A stretch of 64,000 nucleotides of DNA from JAXDBM01 sp963709485 (GTDB lineage Bacteria > Desulfobacterota > Syntrophia > Syntrophales > Fen-1087): contig CAVPWE010000007.1 in NCBI GenBank assembly GCA_963709485.1, positions 62,001 through 126,000 on the forward strand, read 5' to 3'. The notes under the pieces were generated by a model. That model made no database searches, was not told the DNA's origin, and was given only the letters and a program-made list of their open reading frames with translations. Shown here one piece after another: positions 1 to 8,762 of the stretch. The stretch's first letter is position 1, and each line of letters begins with the position of its first letter. Position numbers and translations under genes: made by a program.

Positions 1-2
1 AG

Positions 3-797
3 CGCATCGCCGACCTGATTCAACGTTATTCAACGAACAAGCGAGGCGTCCACCGGACGGCCCTGGAGGGGCTGGACCTTACGGCATGCCGCAGCATCCT
101 GGACCTCGGATGCGCATTCGGCTCTTTCACGGAGAAGCTCAAAGGCAGGGTAGGACCCACGGCCACGGCCACGGGCGTGGATGCCGTCCGGGCTTACGAG
201 CCCCTCTATCTGGCGGCCTGTGAGCGGACCGGCATCCGGGGGAGATTCTTCCCATCGGGAATTTCAGTACTCGGAAGCTTTGCCGAACGGTCCTGCGATC
301 TCATTCTATGTTCCTACGCCCTGTATTTCTTCCCGGAAGCCGTTCCGGAAATCGCCCGCCTGCTGCATGACGACGGCGTCTTCATTGCCATCACCCACCA
401 CCGGCGCAATACGGGGGAGCTGATCAGGCTGACAAAAAAAACACTCGATGCCATCGGGCTGTATCATGAAAAACACCTGCCGCTGGAAATCATTACCAGC
501 CGGTTCTCGTCAGAGAACGGTCTGCGGCTGCTGCAGCCCTGGTTCGGCGGGATCAGAAGAATCGATTTCCCGAACCGGCTGGTTTTCCCGAAAGAGGAAA
601 TCGAGTCTTTGACGGAGTATTTCCGGTTCAAGAGCCCCCTCTACTTCACGGACACCGGGCTGGATATGGACGCCCTGATTCCCACCGTTCTGGAGCAAAT
701 CACCCGGGCCGCTTTGCAGCAGAACGGCATGTCCATCGCGAAGGACGACTGTATCTTCGTCTGTACGCTGCCCCGGCAGGGAAAGGAAAAGGCATGA
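3..797 (+). CDS. class I SAM-dependent methyltransferase, 5' truncated
   Basis: The frame is open from the window edge, so the true start lies outside. The visible part begins RIADLIQRYS and soon reaches a Rossmann motif I, ILDLGCAFGSF (codons at about 100-135), the SAM-binding loop of class I methyltransferases. A motif-II-like stretch (TGVDAVRAYEP) and a motif-IV-like stretch (CDLILCSYALYFF) follow. A GTG at 177 would start downstream of motif I and would destroy the SAM site, so it is not the real start. The stop overlaps the ATG of the next gene (ATGA), which suggests translational coupling. The substrate cannot be read from the sequence. Fold is fairly certain, function unknown. Confidence 0.75.
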   Translation, partial: RIADLIQRYSTNKRGVHRTALEGLDLTACRSILDLGCAFGSFTEKLKGRVGPTATATGVDAVRAYEPLYLAACERTGIRGRFFPSGISVLGSFAERSCDLILCSYALYFFPEAVPEIARLLHDDGVFIAITHHRRNTGELIRLTKKTLDAIGLYHEKHLPLEIITSRFSSENGLRLLQPWFGGIRRIDFPNRLVFPKEEIESLTEYFRFKSPLYFTDTGLDMDALIPTVLEQITRAALQQNGMSIAKDDCIFVCTLPRQGKEKA

Positions 798-1816
798 AGA
801 GGGGGAAAAAGCACTTTTGTCACGCCTGCGGCGGCCCCACTTCGCTGAAGACGGAAGACGGCTCAACCCGGGATTTTTGCCCGGCCTGCAACCTCTTCTT
901 CTATGAAAACCCGCTTCCGGTCGTCTCGACGATCGTTACCGAGGATCGCCGGGTCCTGCTTGTGAAAAGGGGAAAGAAGCCTTACCGGGGGTTCTGGTGC
1001 CTGCCCACGGGATTTGCCGAAGTCGGGGAAAGCATCGAAGAGGCCGCGCTGCGCGAGCTGACGGAGGAAACGGGCATTGAAGGCCGGATCCTGAGCCTCG
1101 TGGATGTCCAATCCTACAAGAGCCGGTTTTACGGAGACCTGATTTTTATCACTTTCGAGGTGGAGCGGACCGGTGGGGATCTGCAGCCCGGGAGCGACAC
1201 GGTCCTGGCCCGGTACTTTCCCCTCGACCAGATGCCGCGGCTTGCCTTCCCTTCGAACCGGGATGCCATGAAGCGCTACATGAGCAATAAAGCGGAATAC
1301 TGGGCGATCGTCGATTCCTTCAGCATTTCCCTCGGCAGCGAAATCCCCGTGGCCCCGAGACGGAATCTCCTGTCGGACAAGCTGGTCAACGTCATTGAAG
1401 AAAACGCGGAAACCATTGTCCGGCGCTGGATGAACGATGTGCTGACCAACCCTTCGACGGCGGGATACCGGCAGCTGGACCGCTCACGCCTGTTCGGGGA
1501 CATCCGCAGGATGCTCTCCCGGTTCGGCAACTGGCTCGGCGGCGTCTACAAGGACTCCGACATTCGCGACTATTACACGGCCTTCGGGTGGGAGAGCCAC
1601 CGGAACGGCGTGGCCCTGAGCAACGTGCTCAGCGCCCTGAGCCTGGTCAAGAAGCATCTCTGGGAGTTCGCCCTTTCCCAGGGCATGTGGCATAAGACCC
1701 TCGACATCTACATGGCGCTGGAACTGGACCGGCGGATCGTCATTTTCTTCGACAAGGCGGTTTTCTATACGACGCAAGGACATGAAGCGGCGGGGTTGGC
1801 GTTGCCGGTTTCATGA
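794..1816 (+). CDS. Nudix hydrolase with N-terminal zinc ribbon and C-terminal RsbRD-like helical domain
   Basis: Three parts can be seen. Residues 9-35 hold two CxxC pairs (FCHACGG, FCPACNL), a zinc ribbon as in NADH pyrophosphatase-type Nudix enzymes. Residues 45-165 form a Nudix domain with a complete Nudix box, G-x5-E-x7-RELTEETGI, that binds the catalytic metal. Residues about 190-335 are helical and resemble the N-terminal sensor region of RsbRD proteins (LVNVIEENAETIVRRWM). Length is 340 aa, about twice a minimal Nudix enzyme, because of the extra domain. Nudix enzymes cleave nucleoside diphosphates linked to another moiety; the substrate here is not evident. The start overlaps the upstream stop. 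The third domain suggests regulation of, or by, the hydrolase, which is inference. Confidence 0.8.
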   Translation: MKRGKKHFCHACGGPTSLKTEDGSTRDFCPACNLFFYENPLPVVSTIVTEDRRVLLVKRGKKPYRGFWCLPTGFAEVGESIEEAALRELTEETGIEGRILSLVDVQSYKSRFYGDLIFITFEVERTGGDLQPGSDTVLARYFPLDQMPRLAFPSNRDAMKRYMSNKAEYWAIVDSFSISLGSEIPVAPRRNLLSDKLVNVIEENAETIVRRWMNDVLTNPSTAGYRQLDRSRLFGDIRRMLSRFGNWLGGVYKDSDIRDYYTAFGWESHRNGVALSNVLSALSLVKKHLWEFALSQGMWHKTLDIYMALELDRRIVIFFDKAVFYTTQGHEAAGLALPVS

Positions 1817-1840
1817 ACGGCGCTCACGAAAGCGAAGCGT

Positions 1841-2227
1841 TCACCACTCATGATTCATCACCTCGCGGGCGAGGGGGATGTCCGCGGGGGCCAGGTCATA
1901 GCGGTTCAGATGATGCGGGCGGACCCACCGGTAATCGTCATGGGCCCTCATCGTCATTTGACCATCCCGCCACCGGGTTGCATACGCCAGCAGCCGGACG
2001 GCGCCGTGCGGATAATGATAAACGCTCTCCCCGAGGCAGTCCCCGACCGTGACATCAATATCGAATTCCTCTTTCATCTCCCGCTTCAGACATGCTTCCG
2101 GCGTCTCTCCCTCCTCGATGGTGCCGCCGGGGAACTCCCATTTGCCGGCCATTCTGTCCGTGCTCCTTCGCCTGGCGATGAGGACCCTGCCGTCTTTGAC
2201 AAGAATGGCTGCCGTGACTGTTTTCAT
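1841..2227 (-). CDS. MutT-type Nudix hydrolase (8-oxo-dGTP diphosphatase-like)
   Basis: The 128-residue protein starts MKTVTAAILVKDG and contains GKWEFPGGTIEEGE followed by REMKEEF, the Nudix box with catalytic glutamates. The small size, the GKWEFPGG motif and the lack of extra domains match MutT/CtfA-type (deoxy)nucleoside triphosphate pyrophosphohydrolases that sanitise oxidised nucleotides. The last glycine of the box is replaced by Asp (EEFDI), an unusual but tolerated change. The frame stays open upstream, but the ATG at 2227 has an AGGTGA Shine-Dalgarno sequence just ahead of it, and residues before it do not look like protein. It converges on the upstream Nudix gene with only 24 bases between the stops. 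Confidence 0.8.
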   Translation of the reverse strand: MKTVTAAILVKDGRVLIARRRSTDRMAGKWEFPGGTIEEGETPEACLKREMKEEFDIDVTVGDCLGESVYHYPHGAVRLLAYATRWRDGQMTMRAHDDYRWVRPHHLNRYDLAPADIPLAREVMNHEW

Positions 2228-2352
2228 TTCACCTTTCTGCTCCGGTATCTTTCCCTTTTCGATGCCTGGTCCATCCATGTCCCGTAATGCCCGGTCACCT
2301 TCGGGAAACAGGCCCCGACGAAATCCGTGCCGCGTGCGTTTTGTCCACAGTT

Positions 2353-3198
2353 TTAAACGAAGCGCAGATGGACAATCCGGTTCCCCAGAGCGGGCAGCGC
2401 ATGGGGTGCGAGAAGGTTCAGCCACCCCAACCATCCCCAGCGCTCGCGGTGGTGGTTGAGGACGTTCCACTCCCGGAGAACGCGCAAACCGCAGCCCCAG
2501 CGTTCCATCGCGCGACAGTCGCTCACAGCCCAGCGAAATTCGAGCATGCCCCCGGCGACTTTAGATACGCAAGGGTCGTATTTCCCCATGCCCAGGGAGA
2601 AGGGGGCGAGGATCTCCAGAAGCATCTGCGCCTTCGGGAAGCGCCTCGACAGGCGTTCGAATAGGGACCGAATGTCCTCTTCGGGAAAATACATGAAAAG
2701 GCCTTCGGCAAGGACCATAACGGGCCGGCTGCCGGCGATGATGCGCTCCAGAGTGGCAGGTTCCATGACCGAACCGGCGATGCACCGGTATCGCCCCGAT
2801 TCCCGGAAAAAGCACTTTCTCAGCGCGATGACATCGGGCAGATCGACTTCATACCAGTGAACGCTTCCGTCGTCGATCCGGGAGAACCGGGTGCTGAGGC
2901 CGGCGCCCAGGTTGATGACGATGCCTTCGGGATTTGCCGCCATGAAGGCCGACGCTGCCTCGTCGAGCAGCTTCGTGCGGATGGCGATTCCCGTCTGCGT
3001 CGTCCAGGCGCGTTCGAATTTGGAGAAGTCGTAGTCGATGCGCTCGAAGATCTCCCAAGCAATCGGGTCCCGGAGGATCGCATCGGGACGCAATGTTTCC
3101 ACGGCCCTGGCCCAGAGGGGGATCAGCAGGGTTTCCGAGATCCCCGAGAGCCGAACGGGCTTTTTCGATGGGCGCCGGCGCAGGACTGCTGTGTTCAT
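2353..3198 (-). CDS. leucine carboxyl methyltransferase-family (COG3315) O-methyltransferase
   Basis: 281 aa. Early residues LWARAVETLRPDAILRDPIAWE are typical of the LCMT/PPM/Tcmp family, followed by motif I IVINLGAGLSTRF (about 92-104) and WYEVDLPDVIALR (the acidic loop binding the SAM ribose), then VLAEGLFMYFPEEDI (motif IV region). The family transfers methyl groups to carboxyl or hydroxyl groups, often in secondary metabolism. The substrate here is unknown. The gene lies upstream of the mutT-like gene on the same strand, 125 bases apart; these 125 bases show no clear terminator. Confidence 0.8.
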   Translation of the reverse strand: MNTAVLRRRPSKKPVRLSGISETLLIPLWARAVETLRPDAILRDPIAWEIFERIDYDFSKFERAWTTQTGIAIRTKLLDEAASAFMAANPEGIVINLGAGLSTRFSRIDDGSVHWYEVDLPDVIALRKCFFRESGRYRCIAGSVMEPATLERIIAGSRPVMVLAEGLFMYFPEEDIRSLFERLSRRFPKAQMLLEILAPFSLGMGKYDPCVSKVAGGMLEFRWAVSDCRAMERWGCGLRVLREWNVLNHHRERWGWLGWLNLLAPHALPALGNRIVHLRFV

Positions 3199-3392
3199 GA
3201 CGGGCCATCCGGGCCAATCCGAGGCCGATAGCGCGGGATGCTGACCCCTGAAGAGGTTCGACAGATCGGGCTTGCCTCAACGGTATTCGGGGGGACATCC
3301 CCATTCTAAGTCACGCCTTCCCTCTCCGCAATTCGAAGCGTTTCACATCAAAAATTCTTGTTTATAGTTTAACGACAATTTTATAGACTGCA

Positions 3393-3445
3393 AGGGCAAA
3401 TTTACAGGGCAAATTTACCGGGATGAATTTTAGGGATGAATCCGA
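3393..3445. repeat. short 13-bp-period tandem repeats in intergenic region
   Basis: The 3199-3546 gap separates a minus-strand methyltransferase from a plus-strand gene. It is A+T-rich compared with its surroundings. AGGGCAAATTTAC occurs twice in perfect tandem (3393-3405, 3406-3418), followed directly by GGGATGAATTTTA and GGGATGAATCCGA (3420-3432, 3433-3445), again with a 13-base step. No gene is evident in this gap. The repeats may be a protein-binding array for the divergent genes or slippage products. Confidence 0.5.
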
Positions 3446-3546
3446 AGGATAAAGGGTGATAGAATTCCCTTTGGCCGCGCCACGCGCACCAGTCATCTTC
3501 ATCGCGCCGGATGACCTCGGAGGGTGTAGTGGAGAATCCAGGGACC

Positions 3547-4359
3547 ATGCTGAATCTTTCTTCTGATCCATTCCGTGTTTTCAAGGCGAGCAAAACGCCC
3601 GCCGGTCTTTACGCCCGGCAGAAATGGCTTGGGGAGGCGGGAACGCCGGAGTGGCAGGACGATTTTCGGCGCACGGTACGTTCTCTGCTCGAGGGGCAAT
3701 CCGCTGACGGGTCGTGGAATCAATCCCCCTTGGCGGGCATTCGGCGGCTGTTCGGTCTGCATCTAACCGTACGCAACGCGACCGGGGAAATTGAGAGGGG
3801 CCTGGATTGGCTGATGAAGCGCACGTTGAAACCGGACGCATGGGGATTGGCAGGACCCCGGGAGCCTCTGCAATCCGATGCTTTCCGGGAACTGCCCTTT
3901 TCGCCGGGTCAACCCTGCTTATCCCTGGCATGTGCGACGCTTTTTCTCGCTTCGGTTTTTCGAAAGACCGATGAGCCCGCTGTTGCGACCCATTATCGGC
4001 TCCTTTCCCGTTGGGTTGCCGCCAACGCAGGCAGCGCGGAGGCATGGTCGGACAGGGACAACGCCCTCCGTGCATTCGTGGCGCATCCGCGATACAAGGA
4101 ACATGCGGCAACAGCCGCCCTTGTCGACCGTCTCGGCCAGATCCAGGACCCGGCCGGATTCTGGCCGGACCACGTCCCCTTTTACCGGACCCTCAATGCA
4201 TTGGCCCACTTGCGTCTCGAAGCGGCCAAACGGCAATGGATCCGGGTCCTGAAGGCCCTGTCCGGAAAGCAGAACTGCGACGGGACCTGGGGTGACGTAG
4301 ACTTCGAATGGAACACCTTCCTGGTCGTGCACGCCCTGAAAAGCAAGGCATGCTTATGA
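3547..4359 (+). CDS. terpenoid cyclase/prenyltransferase-like alpha-alpha toroid protein
   Basis: About 270 aa from the preferred ATG at 3547, which has AGGGA four bases upstream; an earlier in-frame ATG at 3511 lacks a good ribosome site. Repeats of the squalene-cyclase/prenyltransferase type are visible near the N-terminus (QSADGSWNQSP then IERGLDWLM) and at the C-terminus (GKQNCDGTWGDVDFEWNTF), each a QxxDGSW-like turn followed by a helix. At this length it holds only half of a complete squalene-hopene cyclase and no DxDD motif is seen, so cyclase activity is doubtful. It overlaps the following oxidoreductase (ATGA), implying coupled expression in a lipid or isoprenoid-related operon. Confidence 0.6.
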   Translation: MLNLSSDPFRVFKASKTPAGLYARQKWLGEAGTPEWQDDFRRTVRSLLEGQSADGSWNQSPLAGIRRLFGLHLTVRNATGEIERGLDWLMKRTLKPDAWGLAGPREPLQSDAFRELPFSPGQPCLSLACATLFLASVFRKTDEPAVATHYRLLSRWVAANAGSAEAWSDRDNALRAFVAHPRYKEHAATAALVDRLGQIQDPAGFWPDHVPFYRTLNALAHLRLEAAKRQWIRVLKALSGKQNCDGTWGDVDFEWNTFLVVHALKSKACL

Positions 4360-7061
4360 GCCCGCCCCGCGATTATGACCTGATCGTCATCGGCGCCGGC
4401 ATTGCCGGGATGGTTGCCGCGGTCACGGCCAACGGCCTCGGCAAGCGTGTGGCCGTGATCGAGAAAAACAGGGTCGGAGGCAACTGCACCAACGCAACCT
4501 GCATTCCCAGCAAGACCCTGATCCGCCTGAGCCATCTCAACAGCGGCATTGCGCAGCTTCGGCGCCTGGGCCTGAGCGTGGATCAGACGGGTGCGCTTCA
4601 GGGCCGGAAAATCATGCCTCACATTGGCGGGATCGTGCAACGGGCGTATGAGAAGGATCTCCCGGAAACGTTTGCGCAGATCGGCATCCGCATCATCCCC
4701 GGAGCGGCTTCTTTCGTCGATTCCCGCCGCGTCGAGGCAGCCGGGCAGATTCTCTCCGCGCGAAAGTTCATTGTCGCAGCCGGCACCTCGCCCCTGATCC
4801 CGGCGATTCCGGGAATTGCGGAGATCGGCTTTCTGACCAACGAAACGCTCTATTCCCTGGAGAATCTGCCGGGGTCAATCCTGATCATTGGCGGCGGGGT
4901 TGACGGCCTGGAGTACGCCTCCGCCTTTGTTCGCCTGGGGGTGGAAACAACATTGGTCGAAGCGGCCGAACGCTTTGTCCCCTCGGCGGACCGTGAATTG
5001 GTCAATCACCTGCTGAGGTCGTTGCGCACGGAGGGTGTCCGCCTCCTGAACGGCGCAAAGGGTCTGGAATTCCACAATCGGCTGGGCAGTGCTGTGCTCC
5101 GGTATCGTCGGGATGGCGGGCCGTGTGAAGAGGTTTCGGCGGACCGGGTGCTCGTGGCAGTGGGAAGAAGACCCGACCTGGATGATCTCGGGTTGGAGAA
5201 GGCGGGCGTGGCCTGCAATGCACGTGGTATCATCACCGACCGCAAACTGCGAACCTCTGCGCCGGATATCTATGCCTGCGGCGACATCGCCGGTCCTTAC
5301 CAGCTCGCGTCAACGGCAGAGGTCCAGGGCATCATCGCGGCGACCAATGCCTTCCTGCCCGTCAAGCGAAGCGCAGACTACCGACATAACGTGTATGTCG
5401 TTTTCACCGAACCGCCCCTGGCCTGGATCGGCCTTACCGAAGAGGAAGCCTATGCGCGATACGGGTCCGGGCTTGGCGTGTATCGGTTTCGTTACGATTC
5501 GATGCGCCGGGCGCTGATTGATGGCAATGAAGTCGGCATGGCCAAGATCCTCTGCAGCGGGCGCGGCCGGATTGTCGGCGCCCATATCCTGGGCGAAGGT
5601 GCAGGTGAGGTCATTCACGAGCTCCAGGTGATCATGGCTTCCAACAAGCCGCTGTATCGATTCCAATCCTTGACGCACGCCTATCCAACGTATGCCCAGG
5701 CCATTGTCGGCAGGGCAAGCCAGCTTGCCTTTCTCGACCGCATGGGGGGCAGTGCATTCGTGGACCTTGCCCTGCGGCTGCTCCCCGGATTTGCCAACCG
5801 GCTGTTCCTTGCCAGGGATCGCCTGGCAGAGACCCACCGGATCGACCCCTTTGCCGGCTTTCGGAAAGACGAAGCGTCCGACGCATCCGGATTGGAACCG
5901 CCGCCACTGTCCACGTCCGCGGACAGACGGGGCAGGCGCGCCGGCTGCATGGTCGAATCCAGAGAGGCCGGCCGCGATGCCGCTGTTCTCGATCTGCGGG
6001 GAAACCTGACGGCCACCGCGGAACGAACCCTCGCCGGGGCATTTGAAAAGGCGACGGCGACTGCAAAAATGATCCTGCTGAATCTCTCCGGTCTGGCGCA
6101 TATGGATGCCGAAGGGGCGGGTTTGCTGCTTGTGAACGCAGCACGGGCGGCAAGGCGGCAGGTTGCCGTGTCGGCCTGCGGACTGTCCGGGCCTTTGCGG
6201 GACGCCTTTCATCTCACGGGCCTGGATCTTGCCATCACGCTTTACGATGACGAGGAAGACGCCTTGTGCTGCCGGCGGTTTCTTGAAAAGAGCGGGCTTT
6301 CGGTCAGTCCCTCGACCGACGGCCGGCCGCCGCTGCCCGGCTGGGCCGAATCCGCGGGCCGTCTGTGCATTCGGGACATCCCGCCGGCGGTCATGAACAT
6401 CAACGCCGACGGGCGCAGGACCTCGGGACCCGCTCAGGGATTCGGCCGGCTTTGGGAAAAAAGGTACCGCATGCGCCTGCACGATGCGGATCGCGATCCC
6501 CGCCAAATCATATCGATCTGGCGGTCGGAATTCCCGGACTTCTGGCCGAAGGGCAATCACCTCTATGCCGCCGGGAAGGGGCCCGTTGCCCCGGGGACAT
6601 CGGCGCTTCTCAACCTGAGACTTCCCGGCGGTCTGGTCCTGGCAACCGGACTCCTGGTGATCTACGCCGACGACACATCCTTCGCCTTCATGACCGCCGA
6701 AGGGCACGTCCTTTCGGGTTGGATCACATTCAGTTGCTTTTGCATCGATGACGCCACCTTCCTGGAGATCCACCCCACCTTCCGGGCGGGCGACCCGCTG
6801 ATGGAACTGGGCCTCCGTCTGGGCGGGGGGGCGCAGGAGGACCGGTTTTGGCAGGAAACCCTCGGCAACCTTGCCCGCAGGCTGGGAACCCACGGAGAGT
6901 ACGCGCAGCGGGAGGTCCTTGTCGATCCCCAAATCCAGTGGCGCCGGTTTGCCAATCTTCGCCGCAACGCGGCAGTCCGTTCTTTCCTTTACATGCCCAT
7001 TTACATGCTGAATAAATGTTTCCCGGCCAAAAAAGACCGGAATCGGCAGGAGAGGCCTTGA
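4356..7061 (+). CDS. FAD/NAD(P) disulfide oxidoreductase fused to STAS-like and SRPBCC/DUF1990-like domains
   Basis: About 901 aa. Residues 1-460 are a pyridine nucleotide-disulfide oxidoreductase: FAD motif DLIVIGAGIAGM, redox-active pair in GGNCTNATCIPSK, second dinucleotide fold SILIIGGGVDGLEYAS, FAD C-motif DIYACGDIAGPY, and a dimerisation domain ending near the SLTHAYPTYAQ histidine. Residues about 525-645 look like an anti-anti-sigma STAS domain (AAVLDLRGNLTATAE, MILLNLSGLAHMDAEGAG). Residues about 680-900 resemble a lipid/ligand-binding SRPBCC or DUF1990-type domain (GNHLYAAGKGP, GWITFSCF). Dihydrolipoamide dehydrogenases are about 460 aa, so roughly half of this protein is extra. ATGs at 4350 and 4356 both overlap the upstream stop. 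The stop overlaps the next start (TGATG). Confidence 0.75.
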   Translation: MSPPRDYDLIVIGAGIAGMVAAVTANGLGKRVAVIEKNRVGGNCTNATCIPSKTLIRLSHLNSGIAQLRRLGLSVDQTGALQGRKIMPHIGGIVQRAYEKDLPETFAQIGIRIIPGAASFVDSRRVEAAGQILSARKFIVAAGTSPLIPAIPGIAEIGFLTNETLYSLENLPGSILIIGGGVDGLEYASAFVRLGVETTLVEAAERFVPSADRELVNHLLRSLRTEGVRLLNGAKGLEFHNRLGSAVLRYRRDGGPCEEVSADRVLVAVGRRPDLDDLGLEKAGVACNARGIITDRKLRTSAPDIYACGDIAGPYQLASTAEVQGIIAATNAFLPVKRSADYRHNVYVVFTEPPLAWIGLTEEEAYARYGSGLGVYRFRYDSMRRALIDGNEVGMAKILCSGRGRIVGAHILGEGAGEVIHELQVIMASNKPLYRFQSLTHAYPTYAQAIVGRASQLAFLDRMGGSAFVDLALRLLPGFANRLFLARDRLAETHRIDPFAGFRKDEASDASGLEPPPLSTSADRRGRRAGCMVESREAGRDAAVLDLRGNLTATAERTLAGAFEKATATAKMILLNLSGLAHMDAEGAGLLLVNAARAARRQVAVSACGLSGPLRDAFHLTGLDLAITLYDDEEDALCCRRFLEKSGLSVSPSTDGRPPLPGWAESAGRLCIRDIPPAVMNINADGRRTSGPAQGFGRLWEKRYRMRLHDADRDPRQIISIWRSEFPDFWPKGNHLYAAGKGPVAPGTSALLNLRLPGGLVLATGLLVIYADDTSFAFMTAEGHVLSGWITFSCFCIDDATFLEIHPTFRAGDPLMELGLRLGGGAQEDRFWQETLGNLARRLGTHGEYAQREVLVDPQIQWRRFANLRRNAAVRSFLYMPIYMLNKCFPAKKDRNRQERP

Positions 7062-8479
7062 TGCCGAAAAGAGATGAATACGATGCCGTCGTGGTGGGCG
7101 CGGGACCGAACGGCCTGGCGGCGGCAATCACGCTCGGCAGGCGGTTCGACGCGGTCCTGCTTCTGGAGGCGGAAGAGACCGTCGGCGGCGGCACCCGCTC
7201 CGCGGCGCTGACACTTCCCGGCTTTGTCCATGACGTTTGTTCCGCGGTTCAGCCCCTCTCCCTGGCATCCCCCTTCTTCCGACGGCTCAATCTGCCGAAA
7301 TATGGGCTGGAATGGATACAGCCGGAGATCCCACTGGCCCATCCCTTCGAGGACGGATCGGCCCTGTTTCTCCATCGCTCCCTGGAGATCACGGCAGATG
7401 CCATGGGCCCGGACGGCAAGGCATACAAAAGGCTTCTTCAACCCTTTGTAGATCATCGGGAAAAGCTTCTTGCCGATATCATGATGCCTCTCCACTTTCC
7501 GGAAAATCCGCTTCTGATGAGCCGCTTTGCATTTTACGCGATGCGTTCTCTCAAGAATTTAGTGGAAACGGAATTTCAAAGCGACCGCACCCGCGCCCTC
7601 TTTGCAGGCCTGGCCGCCCATGCCATGATCCCCCTCGAGCGGACGGCAACCGCGGCTTTCGGTATCGTTCTGGCCGTCCTGGCCCACAGTGTGGGCTGGC
7701 CCATCATCCGGGGCGGATCCCAGAAACTGGCGGACGCCCTGGCGGATTGCTTCCGCAGCGGCGGCGGCGAGATCGTCACCGGCCGGCGCATTGCCGCCGC
7801 GGATCAGATGCCGCGGGCGGCCTCCTATTTCTTCGACGTGACGCCCCGCCAGTTGATCAACATCGACGGTCTCGGCCTCTCCGAAGGCTACCGCCGCAGG
7901 CTCGCCCGCTTCCGCTACGGGCCGGGCGTCTGCAAGGTGGACTGGGCGCTTCGGGCGCCCATTCCCTGGAAAGCGGACATCTGCAGGAAGGCCGGCACGG
8001 TTCATCTGGGAGGCTCCCTGGAGGAGATCTCGTCTTCGCTCCGCGATGTCAGTGCCGGGAAAATGCCCTCCTCCCCCTATATCGTCCTCGCCCAGCAGAG
8101 CCTTTTCGATCCGTCGCGCGCACCTGCCGGCGGGCATACGGCGTGGGCCTACTGCCATGTTCCCCATGGCTCGGCCGCGGACGGGTCGGCACTCGTCGAA
8201 GACAGGATCGAACGGTACGCGCCCGGATTCCGGGATGTGATCCTGGCAAAGCGCGCTCTTTCCGCGGCGGCGATGGAACAGTACAATGCCAACTATGTGG
8301 GAGGAGACATCAACGGCGGCGTCCAGGATCTTTTTCAACTGTATACCCGGCCCGTCGCCGCCCTCAATCCCTACCGGACATCCGTGCCGAATGTCTATAT
8401 CTGCTCCTCCTCAACGCCCCCCGGCGGCGGCGTCCACGGGCTGTGCGGCTACTTTGCGGCCCGAGGGCTCGGCGGGTGA
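7061..8479 (+). CDS. phytoene desaturase-like NAD(P)/FAD-dependent oxidoreductase
   Basis: 472 aa from the ATG at 7061, preceded by AGGAGAGG. An FAD-binding motif opens the protein (DAVVVGAGPNGLAAAITLG) followed by LEAEETVGGGTRSA, the GG-doublet motif of the carotenoid/retinol desaturase (COG1233, PYROXD2-like) group. The C-terminus has the flavin-binding signature PNVYICSSSTPPGGGVHGLCGY. The family oxidises or isomerises isoprenoids and hydrophobic alcohols. Its position right behind a cyclase-like gene and a fused flavoprotein suggests one pathway working on a lipid or isoprenoid, but no isoprenoid synthase is in view. Confidence 0.8.
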   Translation: MPKRDEYDAVVVGAGPNGLAAAITLGRRFDAVLLLEAEETVGGGTRSAALTLPGFVHDVCSAVQPLSLASPFFRRLNLPKYGLEWIQPEIPLAHPFEDGSALFLHRSLEITADAMGPDGKAYKRLLQPFVDHREKLLADIMMPLHFPENPLLMSRFAFYAMRSLKNLVETEFQSDRTRALFAGLAAHAMIPLERTATAAFGIVLAVLAHSVGWPIIRGGSQKLADALADCFRSGGGEIVTGRRIAAADQMPRAASYFFDVTPRQLINIDGLGLSEGYRRRLARFRYGPGVCKVDWALRAPIPWKADICRKAGTVHLGGSLEEISSSLRDVSAGKMPSSPYIVLAQQSLFDPSRAPAGGHTAWAYCHVPHGSAADGSALVEDRIERYAPGFRDVILAKRALSAAAMEQYNANYVGGDINGGVQDLFQLYTRPVAALNPYRTSVPNVYICSSSTPPGGGVHGLCGYFAARGLGG

Positions 8480-8603
8480 TGCCGGAAGCCGGAGAGAGGG
8501 ACTGCGCAACAAAACCCATTCGGGAAAGGGGAATCCGGTCTCGAAAGCAACGGTCGCGGGAATCTCTCCGATTTCGAGATTCATTGAGACAGACAGATTT
8601 CAC

Positions 8604-8631
8604 TTGAATTTTCGGGCTTCCCGCATATAAT
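8604..8631 (+). promoter_or_regulatory. sigma-70-type promoter for the octaheme cytochrome gene
   Basis: TTGAAT at 8604-8609 and TATAAT at 8626-8631 are separated by 16 bases. The -10 box matches the consensus fully. The predicted start leaves an untranslated leader of about 110 bases before the ATG at 8749. The rest of the 8480-8748 gap shows no gene. Confidence 0.55.
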
Positions 8632-8741
8632 CAACAAACATGTTTCAGATGCACGTCTCCGCATGATTCGTTGAAGTTCATAACCCGAGAAGCCAACCTG
8701 CTTTAAGCCACAGAATGCCAGACACCCGGAAAGGAGGGAAA

Positions 8742-8762
8742 ATGAATCATGGAAAGGTCTAA
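8742..8762 (+). other. six-codon ORF overlapping the cytochrome start
   Basis: A GGAGG ribosome site at 8733-8737 lies 4 bases before an ATG at 8742 that opens a six-codon frame (MNHGKV, stop TAA 8760-8762). The cytochrome ATG at 8749 is in another frame and lies 11 bases from the same ribosome site. The mini-frame may be chance or may modulate cytochrome translation. Confidence 0.25.

Noticed and set aside
5310..7127. 605-codon open frame on the minus strand
   Set aside because: It is antisense to the FAD oxidoreductase fusion, whose motifs are unmistakable; the antisense frame has no family motif and is a by-product of high GC.
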